This document shows, piece by piece, positions 26,306 through 35,651 of a DNA stretch of 64,000 nt. Within the stretch, counting starts at the first letter, position 1; every line of letters starts with the position of its first letter. The stretch lies in NCBI GenBank assembly GCA_963724385.1, contig CAVRUJ010000001.1, forward strand, positions 2,890,439-2,954,438. Reading direction: 5' to 3'. This DNA is from DASXQK01 sp963724385 (lineage in GTDB: Bacteria; Pseudomonadota; Alphaproteobacteria; Dongiales; Dongiaceae). The translations under genes were made by a program, and so were the position numbers. Under the pieces are notes generated by a model. That model made no database searches, was not told the DNA's origin, and saw only the letters and a program-made list of their open reading frames with translations.

Positions 26306-26924
26306 TCAGCCACCCGCAGAGACATTGATGGGAGCGCCGGCGATCGGGACGATCGTCGCGTCAACGGCGAGCACATCGCCGGTCACCTGGACGACGGCCG
26401 ACGACACGAACTTGACGCGCGGATCGGACAGGAGCGCGCCGGCGACATACTTTCCGGCCAGGAGTTCCGAGGTCGGGCCGTTCGCCTTTCCGAGCAGCTT
26501 TCGGATGGCGCACCCGTAGTCGAGATGGAAAAGCAGCTCGCCGGGATCCGTGGCGATGCGATCGACGATGGCCTGCCGGAGATTGGCGCGGCCGGCGACG
26601 GTCGCAAAATCGCCGCCATCCGTCGGCTGCAGGTCGCCGTCGAAAAGCTGGCAATCTGTCCCGTAAACCGCGTCAGGGTCAGTCTGCGCCGACACCTGGG
26701 GCGTCGGAGCCGGGACCAAGATCAATTGGCCGAACAGCTTGACCGTCGGGCCGGCCTGGCTCGAGTTCGCCGGTGAGGTATGGCGGCGTCAGGCCGTTGA
26801 TGTTGACCAGATCGACCCAGCGCGAGGCGTCGCCAAGCTCGCGCGCGGCGATCCCCTGCATTGTGTCATTGGCGAGCGTTTCGACGAACCGCCATCCAGT
26901 CAGGGTCCGGCTGAATTGGTTCAT
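26306..26924 (-). CDS. LysM-like plus gp25-like baseplate wedge protein, one frameshift
   Basis: The N-terminus MNQFSRTLTGWRFVETLANDTMQGIAARELGDASRWVDLVNING is a LysM-type module. After a frame change near 26760 the same protein continues through LILVPAPTPQVSAQT to a gp25/gpW domain: VAGRANLRQAIVDRIATDPGELLFHLDYGCAIRKLLG. In T4 the equivalent LysM protein (gp53) and gp25 are separate baseplate subunits; here both seem to be on one polypeptide of about 205 residues. The stop of the preceding gene overlaps its ATG. Confidence 0.65.
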
Positions 26925-28075
26925 TGGATTGTCACCCCCGACCCGATCGACGCGAGCCGGCTTTGCATCTCAGACAGGGAGATCGGGCGCAAGGACTGGA
27001 TCGATTGACTTGAACCTCGCCATCGCCGATTGGGCGTCCGGAGTGACCGCCACCAGGGGCGGCACCGGAATGGGGAACACCAGCGACCAGGCATTCTCCC
27101 CGCGCAGCGGGCTCAGCGGAGACCCGCCGGAGGTCGAGGAGCACACGGACGACCCGTAGAGGTCGGCATAGTTCGGATAGTCCAACAGCTCTTGGAGGGC
27201 GTTGAGCAGGACGCAGTAGATGTTCTCGAATGCCAGCGCCAATTGGGCGGCCTGGAAAAAGCCGAGCGTCGCCAACGTGGACAGAGCCCCGTAGTTGAAC
27301 AGGGCATTGCGATTCGAGAGCGCAATGTCGATCGCCACGGCAAGGAGCGGAGCCGGCACCGTGCCGAGCCCTTGGGCGCCCGTCGCCAATCGCCGAGATG
27401 ACGGAATTGACGGCGGTCGACGCCACCGCGAACGCGCTTTGAAAGGGCGCCACCACAGCGGCGTCGAAGAACTGCGCAAGCTGGGGCGAAAGGCCGTTGA
27501 TCAGGCCGATGCTGTCGCTGAGGCTGGCGACGCCCAAAGCGGCCGTGTCGATCGGGTCCGGCGCCACGCCGGCGGCGATGGTCTGGGAAAGCTCCTCGCC
27601 GACCACCGTCATGCCTATCTGGTACATCATCAGCAGCGGGCGGGTCCGGTTTCGGCGCAGCGTGAAGACGTTCGGAACGACGATGTCCACGTTGCCGTCC
27701 AGGGCATCCGAGAAAATGAGCTGGATTTGCGCCGGGTCCTGGCCGGCCGCGACCGCGGCCTGCGCGCTGGGAATGCCACTGGTCGAAGACCGTGGTCTTG
27801 AGTTCCTGGAACAGCTCGAAGCCATCGGCGAACAGGCCGCCGCGCCAGCCCGTATGGCCGGCGATGTTGATTCCGACCAGGCCGGGTCCGAAATTATCGA
27901 CCCAGGCCCCGCCAAAGGTTTGCGTCGCCGAAAGGCGCGACGGCGCGGACCGCGTCAGCTCCTCCGGCCGGATCAGGAGGTCGATGCTGGTCAGGGTGCC
28001 GGTGACCCCGTTGCTCAGCAGAAAGCTAATGGGCCGAAAGCCGGCCTTTTGGGAGGTCGGGGGTATCGCATTTCG
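26921..28075 (-). CDS. Baseplate-associated protein of unknown function, multiply frameshifted, start unresolved
   Basis: The coherent pieces are GFRPISFLLSNGVTGTLTSIDLLIRPEELTRS, TQTFGGAWVDNFGPGLVGINIAGHTGWRGG, FSDALDGNVDIVVPNVFTLRRNRTRP, and NYADLYGSSVCSSTSGGSPLSPLRGENAW, ending LRPISLSEMQSRLASIGSGVTIQ at a stop overlapping the next ATG. They lie in different frames with breaks near 27790, 27385 and 27000. Such proteins occur in Mu-like and related baseplate clusters between the spike and the gp25 gene. No start codon is seen in the first frame. A leader motif copy lies at 28084-28094. Confidence 0.55.
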
Positions 28076-28134
28076 CCAGATATGGCGTCACGACCCTTTG
28101 ACAGTGTCGGCCGCGTCACGAGAGGCTTGCGGGC

Positions 28135-28524
28135 ATGAAGAAGACGCCCATGATTTTCGCCGCGCTATTGCTCATAGCCGCGCCGGCCATCGCCGAAACG
28201 CCGAACCTGATACTGGATCGCACCAAGTTCCTGTCCCGGCTGGATACGGAAACCAGTCCCTACATGATTTTCGAGAGTTACGACGATCAGAGATGGTTCT
28301 GGTCAATTTATGTCGATTGCAGCGTCTATGGCGTTACTGACCGATACATCTCGGCGGATACCCTTTTTAGGGCGATTGGCCCGGACTTGACACCAACAGG
28401 CTTCATGGAGTGCAGAGCCCCGCACGTTTCAAGATGTCGTCGCAAACCATTCCCTTGGGTAACGGTTCTGGTACAGGCGCCACTGGCTTCAACGGCGGGG
28501 CATTTAACGGGGGAAGGTCCATAG
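28135..28524 (+). CDS. Exported protein, cargo gene on the opposite strand
   Basis: A 129-residue protein with a clear signal peptide (MIFAALLLIAAPAIAETPN) and a mature part containing YMIFESYDDQRWFWSIYVDCSVYG. The last 40 residues are Pro/Arg-rich and overlap the convergent gene at 28403-28777 by 122 bases, so the 3' end may be shifted. It is one of the few plus-strand genes in the prophage and is more AT-rich than its neighbours. The sequence before its ATG (GAGGCTTGCGGGC) resembles that before the other plus-strand gene at 38537. A lysogenic-conversion role is inference. Confidence 0.5.
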   Translation: MKKTPMIFAALLLIAAPAIAETPNLILDRTKFLSRLDTETSPYMIFESYDDQRWFWSIYVDCSVYGVTDRYISADTLFRAIGPDLTPTGFMECRAPHVSRCRRKPFPWVTVLVQAPLASTAGHLTGEGP

Positions 28525-28777
28525 ACGGATCAAATGTCTCGCCTGTCGTCCCCGTTGGCGGTAAATATTCTGGATCAGTTTGTGACTTGTACTCTTCAAG
28601 AGGAACGTTAGTGACGAAACAGCGGCTTATCCGTGTTCCTATGTCATAAATTTCAGCAATCTGTATATTTAGAATGCAGCCGTCATGAGTGGAAGATATG
28701 AGCATTTCTGGCTTGGCCGTAGGGAGAGCGCCATAAAGCGTGTAGAGCACGACCCAAGCTTTTACCATGGTAGCCAT
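28403..28777 (-). CDS. Small exported or periplasmic protein, cargo gene
   Basis: A 124-residue frame with a hydrophobic N-terminus (MVKAWVVLYTLYGALPTA) and a Pro-rich tail (PPLNAPPLKPVAPVPEPLPKG) ending MVCDDILKRAGLCTP. The pattern resembles small secreted phage cargo proteins. It overlaps the plus-strand gene at 28135-28524, so one of the two 3' ends is probably wrong. AT-rich like the rest of this island. Confidence 0.45.
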   Translation of the reverse strand: MATMVKAWVVLYTLYGALPTAKPEMLISSTHDGCILNIQIAEIYDIGTRISRCFVTNVPLEEYKSQTDPEYLPPTGTTGETFDPSMDLPPLNAPPLKPVAPVPEPLPKGMVCDDILKRAGLCTP

Positions 28778-28892
28778 GATTTAGCCCTCTGGGTTATTCC
28801 TGCTAACTTCATGCGTTACGCACCGCCAACCAGAATGCCACGCAATAAATGACACCAACCATAGCAAACCCGAGAAGTGCGAGAAAGGCTGT

Positions 28893-29486
28893 TTGAAGTT
28901 GGACGTGAACACTCTCACTGCCATTGCTACCGCCGTAATTGCCACATTCACGGTTATCTTGGGCTTTGCCACAATTTGTCTGGCAAGACAGGCCCGCAAA
29001 GAATTTACTCTGACTAAAAGGCCCTATCTTTTCGTAACTGACATTACGAAGTTGGAAATTGAAAAGGTGGGTAGCGACGACGGGGAAATTGAAGCGGGAA
29101 TAGTGCCATACATGGTTTCCAATCACAGCGACGTTCCTGCTATAATTGAGTCTGTCCGTCTGTTTTTGAGTACCAGCATGACTGGAAAATTGTCCGCGGA
29201 ACCTGGATGGATAAGTCAATCTGACTTGCTCGATACGAAAATTTTTGCCCCCCATCTCACTCAGACAATAAGAGACTGGTGTGCTCCTGGCCTTACATAT
29301 CTCGAATATAACGAGGAAGGACCGCCTATCGAATTGAGGAAAGGAGAAGAATTGTTTTTCTATATTGTGATTAAGTACCGTGGCCCTTTCACCAAAGGCC
29401 ACGAAACCAGTACATGCTGGAAAATGGGTCTTACCGACTCCCGTTTTAGAGAAACAGGAGGCACTCGCCTCAACTACATTCGTTGA
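28893..29486 (+). CDS. Single-pass membrane protein, cargo gene
   Basis: A 197-residue protein: one N-terminal membrane helix (TAIATAVIATFTVILGFATICLA, about 9-31), then a soluble domain that begins RQARKEFTLTKRPYLFV. This layout is common among small bacterial membrane-anchored proteins of unknown function often seen in mobile elements. Codon usage and base composition (distinctly AT-rich) differ from the phage structural genes on both sides, which suggests separate acquisition. An antisense frame of similar length lacks protein character. Confidence 0.6.
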   Translation: MKLDVNTLTAIATAVIATFTVILGFATICLARQARKEFTLTKRPYLFVTDITKLEIEKVGSDDGEIEAGIVPYMVSNHSDVPAIIESVRLFLSTSMTGKLSAEPGWISQSDLLDTKIFAPHLTQTIRDWCAPGLTYLEYNEEGPPIELRKGEELFFYIVIKYRGPFTKGHETSTCWKMGLTDSRFRETGGTRLNYIR

Positions 29487-29528
29487 GACTAACCCACTTA
29501 GGAAATACAAGAATGGAGTTGGGGTAGC

Positions 29529-30359
29529 CTACGGGATCTCCGGCGGCGCAATCGCCAGCGTGTTGCCGGTCGTTCCGATTACATAGTCGTTGCGCACCAG
29601 CGGCAGGAACTCTTGCCCGTTGCCGTCGCAGTCATAGCGGAGCTTGGTCTTCGCGTGAATTTCGACGGTGTCGCCCGCGAGGCGTAGGACGGCGCGGGAC
29701 TCCACCGTCACATTCCCCGTCACATTGGCCGTCATCTCTCCCGCCACCGTCGCGTCCAGATTGCCGCCGACCGTGGCCTCGAGGTTGCCGTTGTTCTGTT
29801 CCGTGATGTTGCCGGACGGGTCAATGTCGATCGAGGCGACCTGGGACCCGGCATTCGAGACCCCGAGGTGGACATGGACCGCCGTCGTCGTGTTTTTGGC
29901 GATCTTCCACTTCTTGTCGAAATCCTTGCCCGTCAGGTCTTCATGCGCCGGCGAGGTCCCGATGCGGAGGTAGGTTCCGCTGGGATGATACATCTCGAAA
30001 TTGCCCGCGGAGTCGATCGAGGTGTAGACGTCGCTGGCGTGCCGGTCGATGCGCCGCTGCATGTCAGTGAACAGCATTTGGCAGACCTGGGGATATAGGA
30101 ACCCCATGATGACGGGCGTCCGGCCGGCATAGCCGACCACCGCGTAGATGTCGCGGTCCTTTGTCTCGGTAACGTCCGTGGGGCTCCCAGACTTTGGCGT
30201 GGTCGGGGTCGCCAGATCATTCAGGCCCGTGTTTGTGCTGGCAAACGGCGATAGAATCTGGACGGCCGGCGCCTGCGATCCGGTGTCGAGAAACACCAGG
30301 TCGGCCGAGTATCCCTCGGGGTGAATCGCCATGACCTTGGCGATGCGCAGGCTACTCAT
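29529..30359 (-). CDS. Baseplate spike protein, gpV/Mu gp45-like
   Basis: A 276-residue protein: an N-terminal OB-fold part (RIAKVMAIHPEGYSADLVFLDTG, GYAGRTPVIMGFLYPQ), followed by a C-terminal beta-helix with short repeats (NLEATVGGNLDATVAGEMTANVTGNVTVES) as in membrane-piercing spikes. The His-containing HVHLGVSNAG stretch is usual in this family. It is intact and overlaps the hub gene start by eight bases, the spike-hub order seen in Mu. Confidence 0.8.
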   Translation of the reverse strand: MSSLRIAKVMAIHPEGYSADLVFLDTGSQAPAVQILSPFASTNTGLNDLATPTTPKSGSPTDVTETKDRDIYAVVGYAGRTPVIMGFLYPQVCQMLFTDMQRRIDRHASDVYTSIDSAGNFEMYHPSGTYLRIGTSPAHEDLTGKDFDKKWKIAKNTTTAVHVHLGVSNAGSQVASIDIDPSGNITEQNNGNLEATVGGNLDATVAGEMTANVTGNVTVESRAVLRLAGDTVEIHAKTKLRYDCDGNGQEFLPLVRNDYVIGTTGNTLAIAPPEIP

Positions 30360-31833
30360 AGACGCCCCCAGTCCGCATTTCCGAGAAGTAGGGCGAGTCC
30401 GCCCCGTTGCCGCGCTGGACGCGCTCTATGAAGCCTGTCCCGCGGTCGAAATAGACCGATGTCGTGTAGCTCCGGTACGGCACAAACTCGTGCTGGACGG
30501 TATGGGCATAGACCTCGGACTTGAGGCCTCCACCGAGGGTCCCGCCAACGACGCTGGCGCCGCGGATCAGGCGCAGATAGGTGCCGGCCTTGATCGTCTC
30601 GGTTCCGCGCAGCTTCATCTGCCCGGTCTCGAATACGACGTTGTCCTTGTTGCTCTCCAAGACCACTTCGCGCTTGGCGGCGATGAACGGCAGCGCGACG
30701 GCACGGCCGTTGTCGAATACCGTCTCGCCCTGCCCGTCGAAGCGGGCGCCCTGTTGGCTCTGTGTCTGGAGCCGGCGGAACCCGTAGAGCTTCGGATCGC
30801 TATTGGGGTATCCGGACAAGAAGATGTTGGCCGGATTGGCGAACGCCGCGCCCGCCTGCAATATCGCAGATTGGACCATGAAGTAGCTTTGGTTGTCGGT
30901 CCAAAAGTAGTTGTAGACCCCGGCATCGGACCTCGAGGATTTGAGCGCCACCAGGGCGCTATCGTCGATGACATTGAGCGCCGGCGCATTCGTCGGGTAC
31001 GGCGGCTGGATATAGTTGCCCGAGGTGTCCTTGAACGGATTCGGCCGATAGATCAGGTGCGGCGCGTCTTCCTGGTCTTCGATGAACAGCTCGTTCCACG
31101 GCCCGACATCTCCATAGTAGGCAAGGAGATCGTAGACTGTGCCCCCGGGCCACTCATTGGTCCCGAACGGGGAAATCTGGCCGTCCTGCACGATGGCGTC
31201 GGTTCCTACCGCGCACTTGATATCCATGATCGGCGAATGAGCGACCGCCGACGCCGCCCGGCCCCGCGCCGCCGTGACGCGGCAAGGCGCATGGCGGCGA
31301 GGAATTGGAGGATGACCTTTGTAGTTGACCTCGGAAACGAACTGGGATGCGTCCTGATTCGGGATTGGCCTCGAGCCCATAGTTGACGAAGAACTTGAAA
31401 TAGGTGAGCAGGTTTTGCCCGGTCACCTCATTCGGCAGGTACGCGATTTGGTTCAGTAGGAGGATTTTGCCGTAGTCCTGGCCGGAGACGATGACGCGGC
31501 GCACCGGCCGATCGCCGTCAAAACCTCGCTGCGGCCGATCTCCGTGACGAACCCACGCATCATGATCGGCATGTTGTCGGTGAAGGCGCCGGCGTAAAGC
31601 GAGGTGTCCCGCGCCATGCGAATCTCGATCACGTCCATGGGCTCGATGATGCCGTACAGGGACTCCATCTCGCCCGGCGCCAGGTTGTCGGCCAGGGTCA
31701 CTGAGAACATGCCGGCCGGCTGGCGGACAGACTTCGACACGACGACGGACCCGGTATCGCCGAGGTATGGCGTCAGATCGATTTGGCGGGCGGTCCCCTG
31801 GAACCGCGTGGACGCGGCGATGTTGCCGGCCAC
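30352..31833 (-). CDS. Baseplate hub protein, Mu gp44-like, frameshifted
   Basis: It starts with GTG at 31833 (AGNIAASTRFQGTARQIDLTPYLGDTGS). The N-terminal beta domain continues MMRGFVTEIGRSEVL and, after a frame change near 31500, VIVSGQDYGKILLLNQIAYLPNEVTGQNLL. A further shift near 31380 leads to NQDASQFVSEVNYKGH, and another near 31260 to MDIKCAVGTDAIVQDGQISPFG and the C-terminal GTVYDLLAYYGDVGPWNELF part. The whole, about 490 residues, corresponds to the trimeric hub that carries the spike. Without repair only the C-terminal 340 residues form one open frame. Confidence 0.7.
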
Positions 31834-31839
31834 ATTGGT

Positions 31840-34562
31840 CGCGGCCGATGTTCTTCTTGAGAATCACGCTGCATTTTGGATCGAAGACCTGGACCGCCAC
31901 GGTCACAGCTGCGCTTCCACCGCCGGACCATGCGTGCGCCGCCGGCCGGAGGCTTGGCGGCGTATGGCCTCAGAACGGTCGCGCCCCGGTGGTTGCCGTC
32001 CTTGTCGACCAGGTGGATCGTCGCCTCGCCGGCGATTTGGACCGGGCGGTTCCTGTCGTCCGGCGACCCGCTCGAGTTCGCGCTGGCCGGCATGGGCGTG
32101 GCGCCCAAGGTGGCGTCAATGCCGGCGAGGTAGTCGCTGCGTCTCTTTGCTCCGCGGCGCCCCGCCACCGAGTACGTCCTTGGCGTCGGGTATCCGCCAT
32201 TGTAGTAGGCGGCGACAACGTCCGGATCTCTCGTCCCGATGTCGGACTCGATCCTGTCGATGAATTTCGACACGGCTTTGGCCTAGGCCGTGAAGTTGCC
32301 GGACGCGGCATTGAAGTCTGTGCCGTCGCCGAACTTTGCCCATGTGTCCGGCATGAATTGCCAACGCCCCGCGGGCGCCCTTCGGGGAGACGGCGTTGTT
32401 ATTGGCGTACCCAAAGCCGCGGTTCTCCTGTGTGACCAGCGCGCGCATGAGCGCGGCCTTGGCCGGGTCCCCGCCGGCGGCGTCGTCGATCGCCTGTAGC
32501 TGGTCTGGGGAGAGATAAATCGACCCTTCGGCACGGTCGCCACCGGCCGGGTGATGCGATAGCGGCCGCCGACGTTGCTGGTCTGGTTTATGGTCTGGCT
32601 GCCGTCGGAGTTGGTGGTGACCTGATAGTCAGGCTGTTGGGTGGTGCTCGCGGTACTCCCGCTATTCCGGCCATCTTCTCGACGGCGATCCGAATATCGT
32701 TTGAGGGCCCCATGAGCAGATCTGCCGAGGTCGCGTCAGCTCGATTCTTCATGTCCGCGATGGTCGCGCGCGTCTCGCTGACCTTCCGTGACCTGCTGGT
32801 CCGTGCGTTCCGACGACCTTGACCAGGGCATTCTGGAGGGTGTCGAAATTTCCAGTGTGGGCCGCGTCCCGCAGCGACGCCTTCTCGGCATCCGAGATAT
32901 CGGACCGCGCCAAGGTGCCCTGATAGAGATTCCTGAAGATCGCCCATGTTCGAGGCGCCGGCGATGGCGGCGACGCCTTGAATGCCCGTGGCGCTCAGGT
33001 CCGACAATTTCAACCCAGGCCGGCCAAGGAGCTTCTGGGACGAGTCAGGTCTGTCGGATTCATGTCCATGAGGGCCGCGGCCTGAGAGATCGACTTCAGG
33101 CCGAAGAAATTCTGCATGGCATCCAGGTAGTACCAGGGATTGTCGCCCGTACTGCTGCCTGCATGAGCGTCGCGCATCTTGTCGAAATTCGTTCCGCCGG
33201 TCAGATCGGGCGGAGCTCACGCCATGGCTTGCGCCCATGTAGTCGCCGATGGCCGATGCCGGCGCCGAACAGGCCTTGGCGGTCGTACCCACCAGGCCGC
33301 CTTGCCACAGGGCCTCGGCCTCGACCGGATTGGTCAATCCCGGCGTGCCCCGCATGAGCGCCGCATAGGAGAAATTGAGCCCGGCCAGGCCCATGCCGCC
33401 GCCGGCGCGGATGGCGTTGTCGGCGGCGTCTAGGACCGCCGCGGAGCCCGTCGGGTCAAGCCCCGGCAGTTTCGTGCCCATGAGGCTCGTGAGCAGGCCG
33501 GCATAGTCGCCGATGTTCGGCGTCGAGAGAGTCATGCTGGCCGAGCGAGACGCGAAATTCGCGATGGCGGCCATGACGTCATTCGGCCATTGGCGTGTAG
33601 CCGCCCTTCTCGATCGCCTCGGCGATCATCAGGGCGAACCGGCGCTGATTCTGGTCATTGCCGCCTGTGGCGCCAAGCTTTTGCATCAGCCCGAAGAACT
33701 GAGTGGTGTCCGCCGGGTCCATGCCGAACGACCGGGCAAAGCCTATCGAGCTCCGGACGCTGTCGCCGATGGTATCCGGCGCGGCCTTGCCGGCGGCCCG
33801 CGCGAATTGGTCACGCGAGCCTGGACGCCTCGACCGTCGTCATGCCCATGCCGCGCGCGGCGTCCTCGACCTGGCCCTTGAGGGCATCGAAGGTGACGCC
33901 GAGGTCGCCCATGCGGCGTTTCAAGGTGTCGATGGTCGACGGACTGTTCGGTCGCCATGTCGACGGCCGAGCCCATCATGCCGGTGATCGGTGGTAAGGC
34001 CCGCCAGGGCCAGCATGGACTTGCCGAAGCCCATGGCCATGCCGCCGGCGCGCTGGGCGGTGTTCTCGGCGAACGACGGCGCCTGGGGCGGCGGAGGCGC
34101 GCCTTCCTGGTCGCCGGAGAAGGCCGGGATGCCATACTGGCGCGCATAGTCCGTGCGCTGCATCCCCACGGCCATGACGTAGCGCCGGTGCCGCTCGGCG
34201 TCCGCCCGGCGCCGGAACATCGTCGAGTTGCCGGCGTACCAGTCCTCGAATGAACCGAACGCGCGAGTCTTCTGCGAGCCGATGCCGCGGCCCTGGCGCA
34301 TGTTCTCGAAATTCGACAGGAACAGCGCCGCGTCCGCGGCGTCGATCGGCTTGCCCAATTCTTTGCTCAAGACGCCCTGGACGTTCTTGAGCCGCTGGGC
34401 AATGGCCTCCATCTGGCGCATGCCATCGGCGGCCGCCTGGGAGGCCTTCGCTACATGGTCGATCGCGCCGCCGAGGGCATCGGTAGCTTCCTCGACCTTG
34501 CGGATCTGGCCGGCGGCCTGGTCGGTCTGGGCCTGGACGCCAATTTTGACTTCTTGGCTCAT
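31840..34562 (-). CDS. Tape measure protein with C-terminal lytic transglycosylase domain, several frameshifts and an in-frame TAG
   Basis: It starts MSQEVKIGVQAQTDQAAGQIRKVEEATDALGGA, a coiled-coil N-terminus typical of tape measures. Fragments in alternating frames follow (SIGFARSFGMDPADTTQFFG, LTSLMGTKLPGLDPTGSAAVLDAADNAIRAG). The C-terminal part is an SLT domain: ALVTQENRGFGYANNNAVSPKGARG, RWQFMPDTWAKFGDGTDFNA and GTRDPDVVAAYYNGGYPTP. Between the last two, at 32283-32285, a TAG interrupts an otherwise continuous frame. Breaks are near 33960, 33750, 33580, 33200, 32820, 32640 and 32410, and one near 31930. About 900 residues in all. The precise 3' end is not resolved. Confidence 0.7.
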
Positions 34563-34861
34563 TTGCCCGTTACGTCTTCCCAGTTGCCGGGGTTGGTTTC
34601 CATGTCCCGCAGGATGGCGTCACGATCAAACTCGTCGTCCTCGAACTCCTCGGTCACCGGACGCTCGAAGCTGTCCCAGGCGTGATACTCGACCGCCAGC
34701 TCGTCGGCCGTGATGTCTAGGAAACGAGGGTCCGTCGGCGCCAGGTTGAACTTGCGCCGGAACCAAAACTCAAGAGTCGACGACCTTTCCTTGCCCCGCC
34801 GGCGCGCCGTCCTTTTTGTCTCCTCGGCGAAAGGATTCCTCCCGTGCGCGGACCGCGCCAT
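34559..34861 (-). CDS. Tail assembly chaperone, T-type extension in the shifted frame
   Basis: This 100-residue frame contains STLEFWFRRKFNLAPTDPRFLDITADELAVEYHAW, the usual C-terminal extension of GT-type tail chaperones. Its 5' part (34770-34861) overlaps the end of the upstream gene in the +1 (equivalently -2) frame. Position between tube and tape measure is diagnostic. It is probably made as an extension of the upstream protein by programmed frameshifting rather than from its own ATG. The acidic tail ends VTEEFEDDEFDRDAILRDM. Confidence 0.7.
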   Translation of the reverse strand: MARSAHGRNPFAEETKRTARRRGKERSSTLEFWFRRKFNLAPTDPRFLDITADELAVEYHAWDSFERPVTEEFEDDEFDRDAILRDMETNPGNWEDVTGK

Positions 34862-35135
34862 AGACTTGAAGGATTTTGGCGTAGGACTCTTCCTCGAGCG
34901 GGTCCATGGCGGAGATGTCCCAGTCCTCCGGCGCGCTCACGGTGAGCACGTTGAGGCACGCCACGGCCTGAGCGGCGATATCGAGGTCGACGGGGATGGG
35001 GCTCACGCCCTCGGTCAACCTGGCGTACTCCGCCTGGATCCGGAACTGGTCGCGCATGTTGCGCCGCGCGAACATGAAGGTTCCGATGCCGTCAATGGTG
35101 ATTTCATAGTCCGATGCGGACTTGTCTCGTGTCAT
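34770..35135 (-). CDS. Tail assembly chaperone, G-type
   Basis: A 121-residue protein (MTRDKSASDYEITIDGIGTFMFARRNMRDQFRIQAEYARL) with the fold and size of G-type tail chaperones and stop at 34770. It lies between the tube gene (52 bases upstream) and the tape measure. The last 30 codons overlap the next frame, where the extension sequence is found. Candidate shift sites in the overlap are GACAAAAAGG (about 34798) and the TCTTGA stop context; neither is decisive. Confidence 0.7.
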   Translation of the reverse strand: MTRDKSASDYEITIDGIGTFMFARRNMRDQFRIQAEYARLTEGVSPIPVDLDIAAQAVACLNVLTVSAPEDWDISAMDPLEEESYAKILQVYGAVRAREESFRRGDKKDGAPAGQGKVVDS

Positions 35136-35187
35136 AGCTTCCTCACCTCAGAAGAAGGAGGGGCCGCCCGCCGGCGGCCCCATCCCG

Positions 35188-35626
35188 TTACAGGCCCAGG
35201 CCTTGGGCGTCGAGCGCCAAGAGCTGGCCGGAGTTCAAGACGATCTGATGCTTCTGCACATCGACGTCGCCGCTCGCGTAGGAGCATCCGACGTACTTCC
35301 GGAGCACCGAGCCGTCGTCCTTGGAGACCACGACGACATCGAAGACGAGGCCCTGCAGGACCCCGTCGCCGTTCTCCGCGGCAACGCCGGCCGCGCGAAG
35401 CGAGCCGATGTTGAGCACCATGGCCGAGATCGGACAGGCTGTGGCGCGCCATCGTCGGCACGTACTCCAGGACGTGGATATCGCCGATGCCGGAGGCGGG
35501 CTCGGGCGAGTAGTCGTCGTTCAGCGCGGACGGATTGCATCGGCCCCGATCTGGATGCCGCCGAGGAACACCTGGATTCGGTTGCCGGACCTGGTCCGGA
35601 GGTTCTGTGACTGTCTGGATAGCCAT
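35188..35626 (-). CDS. Tail tube protein, frameshifted
   Basis: Joined across frames it reads MAIQTVTEPPDQVR, RIQVFLGGIQIGADAIRPR, SALNDDYSPEPASGIGDIHVLEYVPTMARHS and MVLNIGSLRAAGVAAENGDGVLQGLVFDVVVV ending LLALDAQGLGL, about 145 residues, with breaks near 35590, 35545 and 35430. Size, position between sheath and chaperones, and the VLEYVPTM-type stretch fit the tube of contractile tails. The frame 35188-35421 alone is only the C-terminal half. Confidence 0.65.
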
Positions 35627-35651
35627 CGGGCTCTACTCCTGCCAAGCCCGG

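Noticed and set aside
28809..29510. 233-codon minus-strand frame opposite the membrane-protein cargo gene
   Set aside because: The plus-strand frame has a clear membrane helix and normal composition; the antisense one does not.
34612..34625. Another GGCGTCACGA match
   Set aside because: It lies inside the chaperone coding sequence, not before a start, and differs after CACGA; counted as chance.
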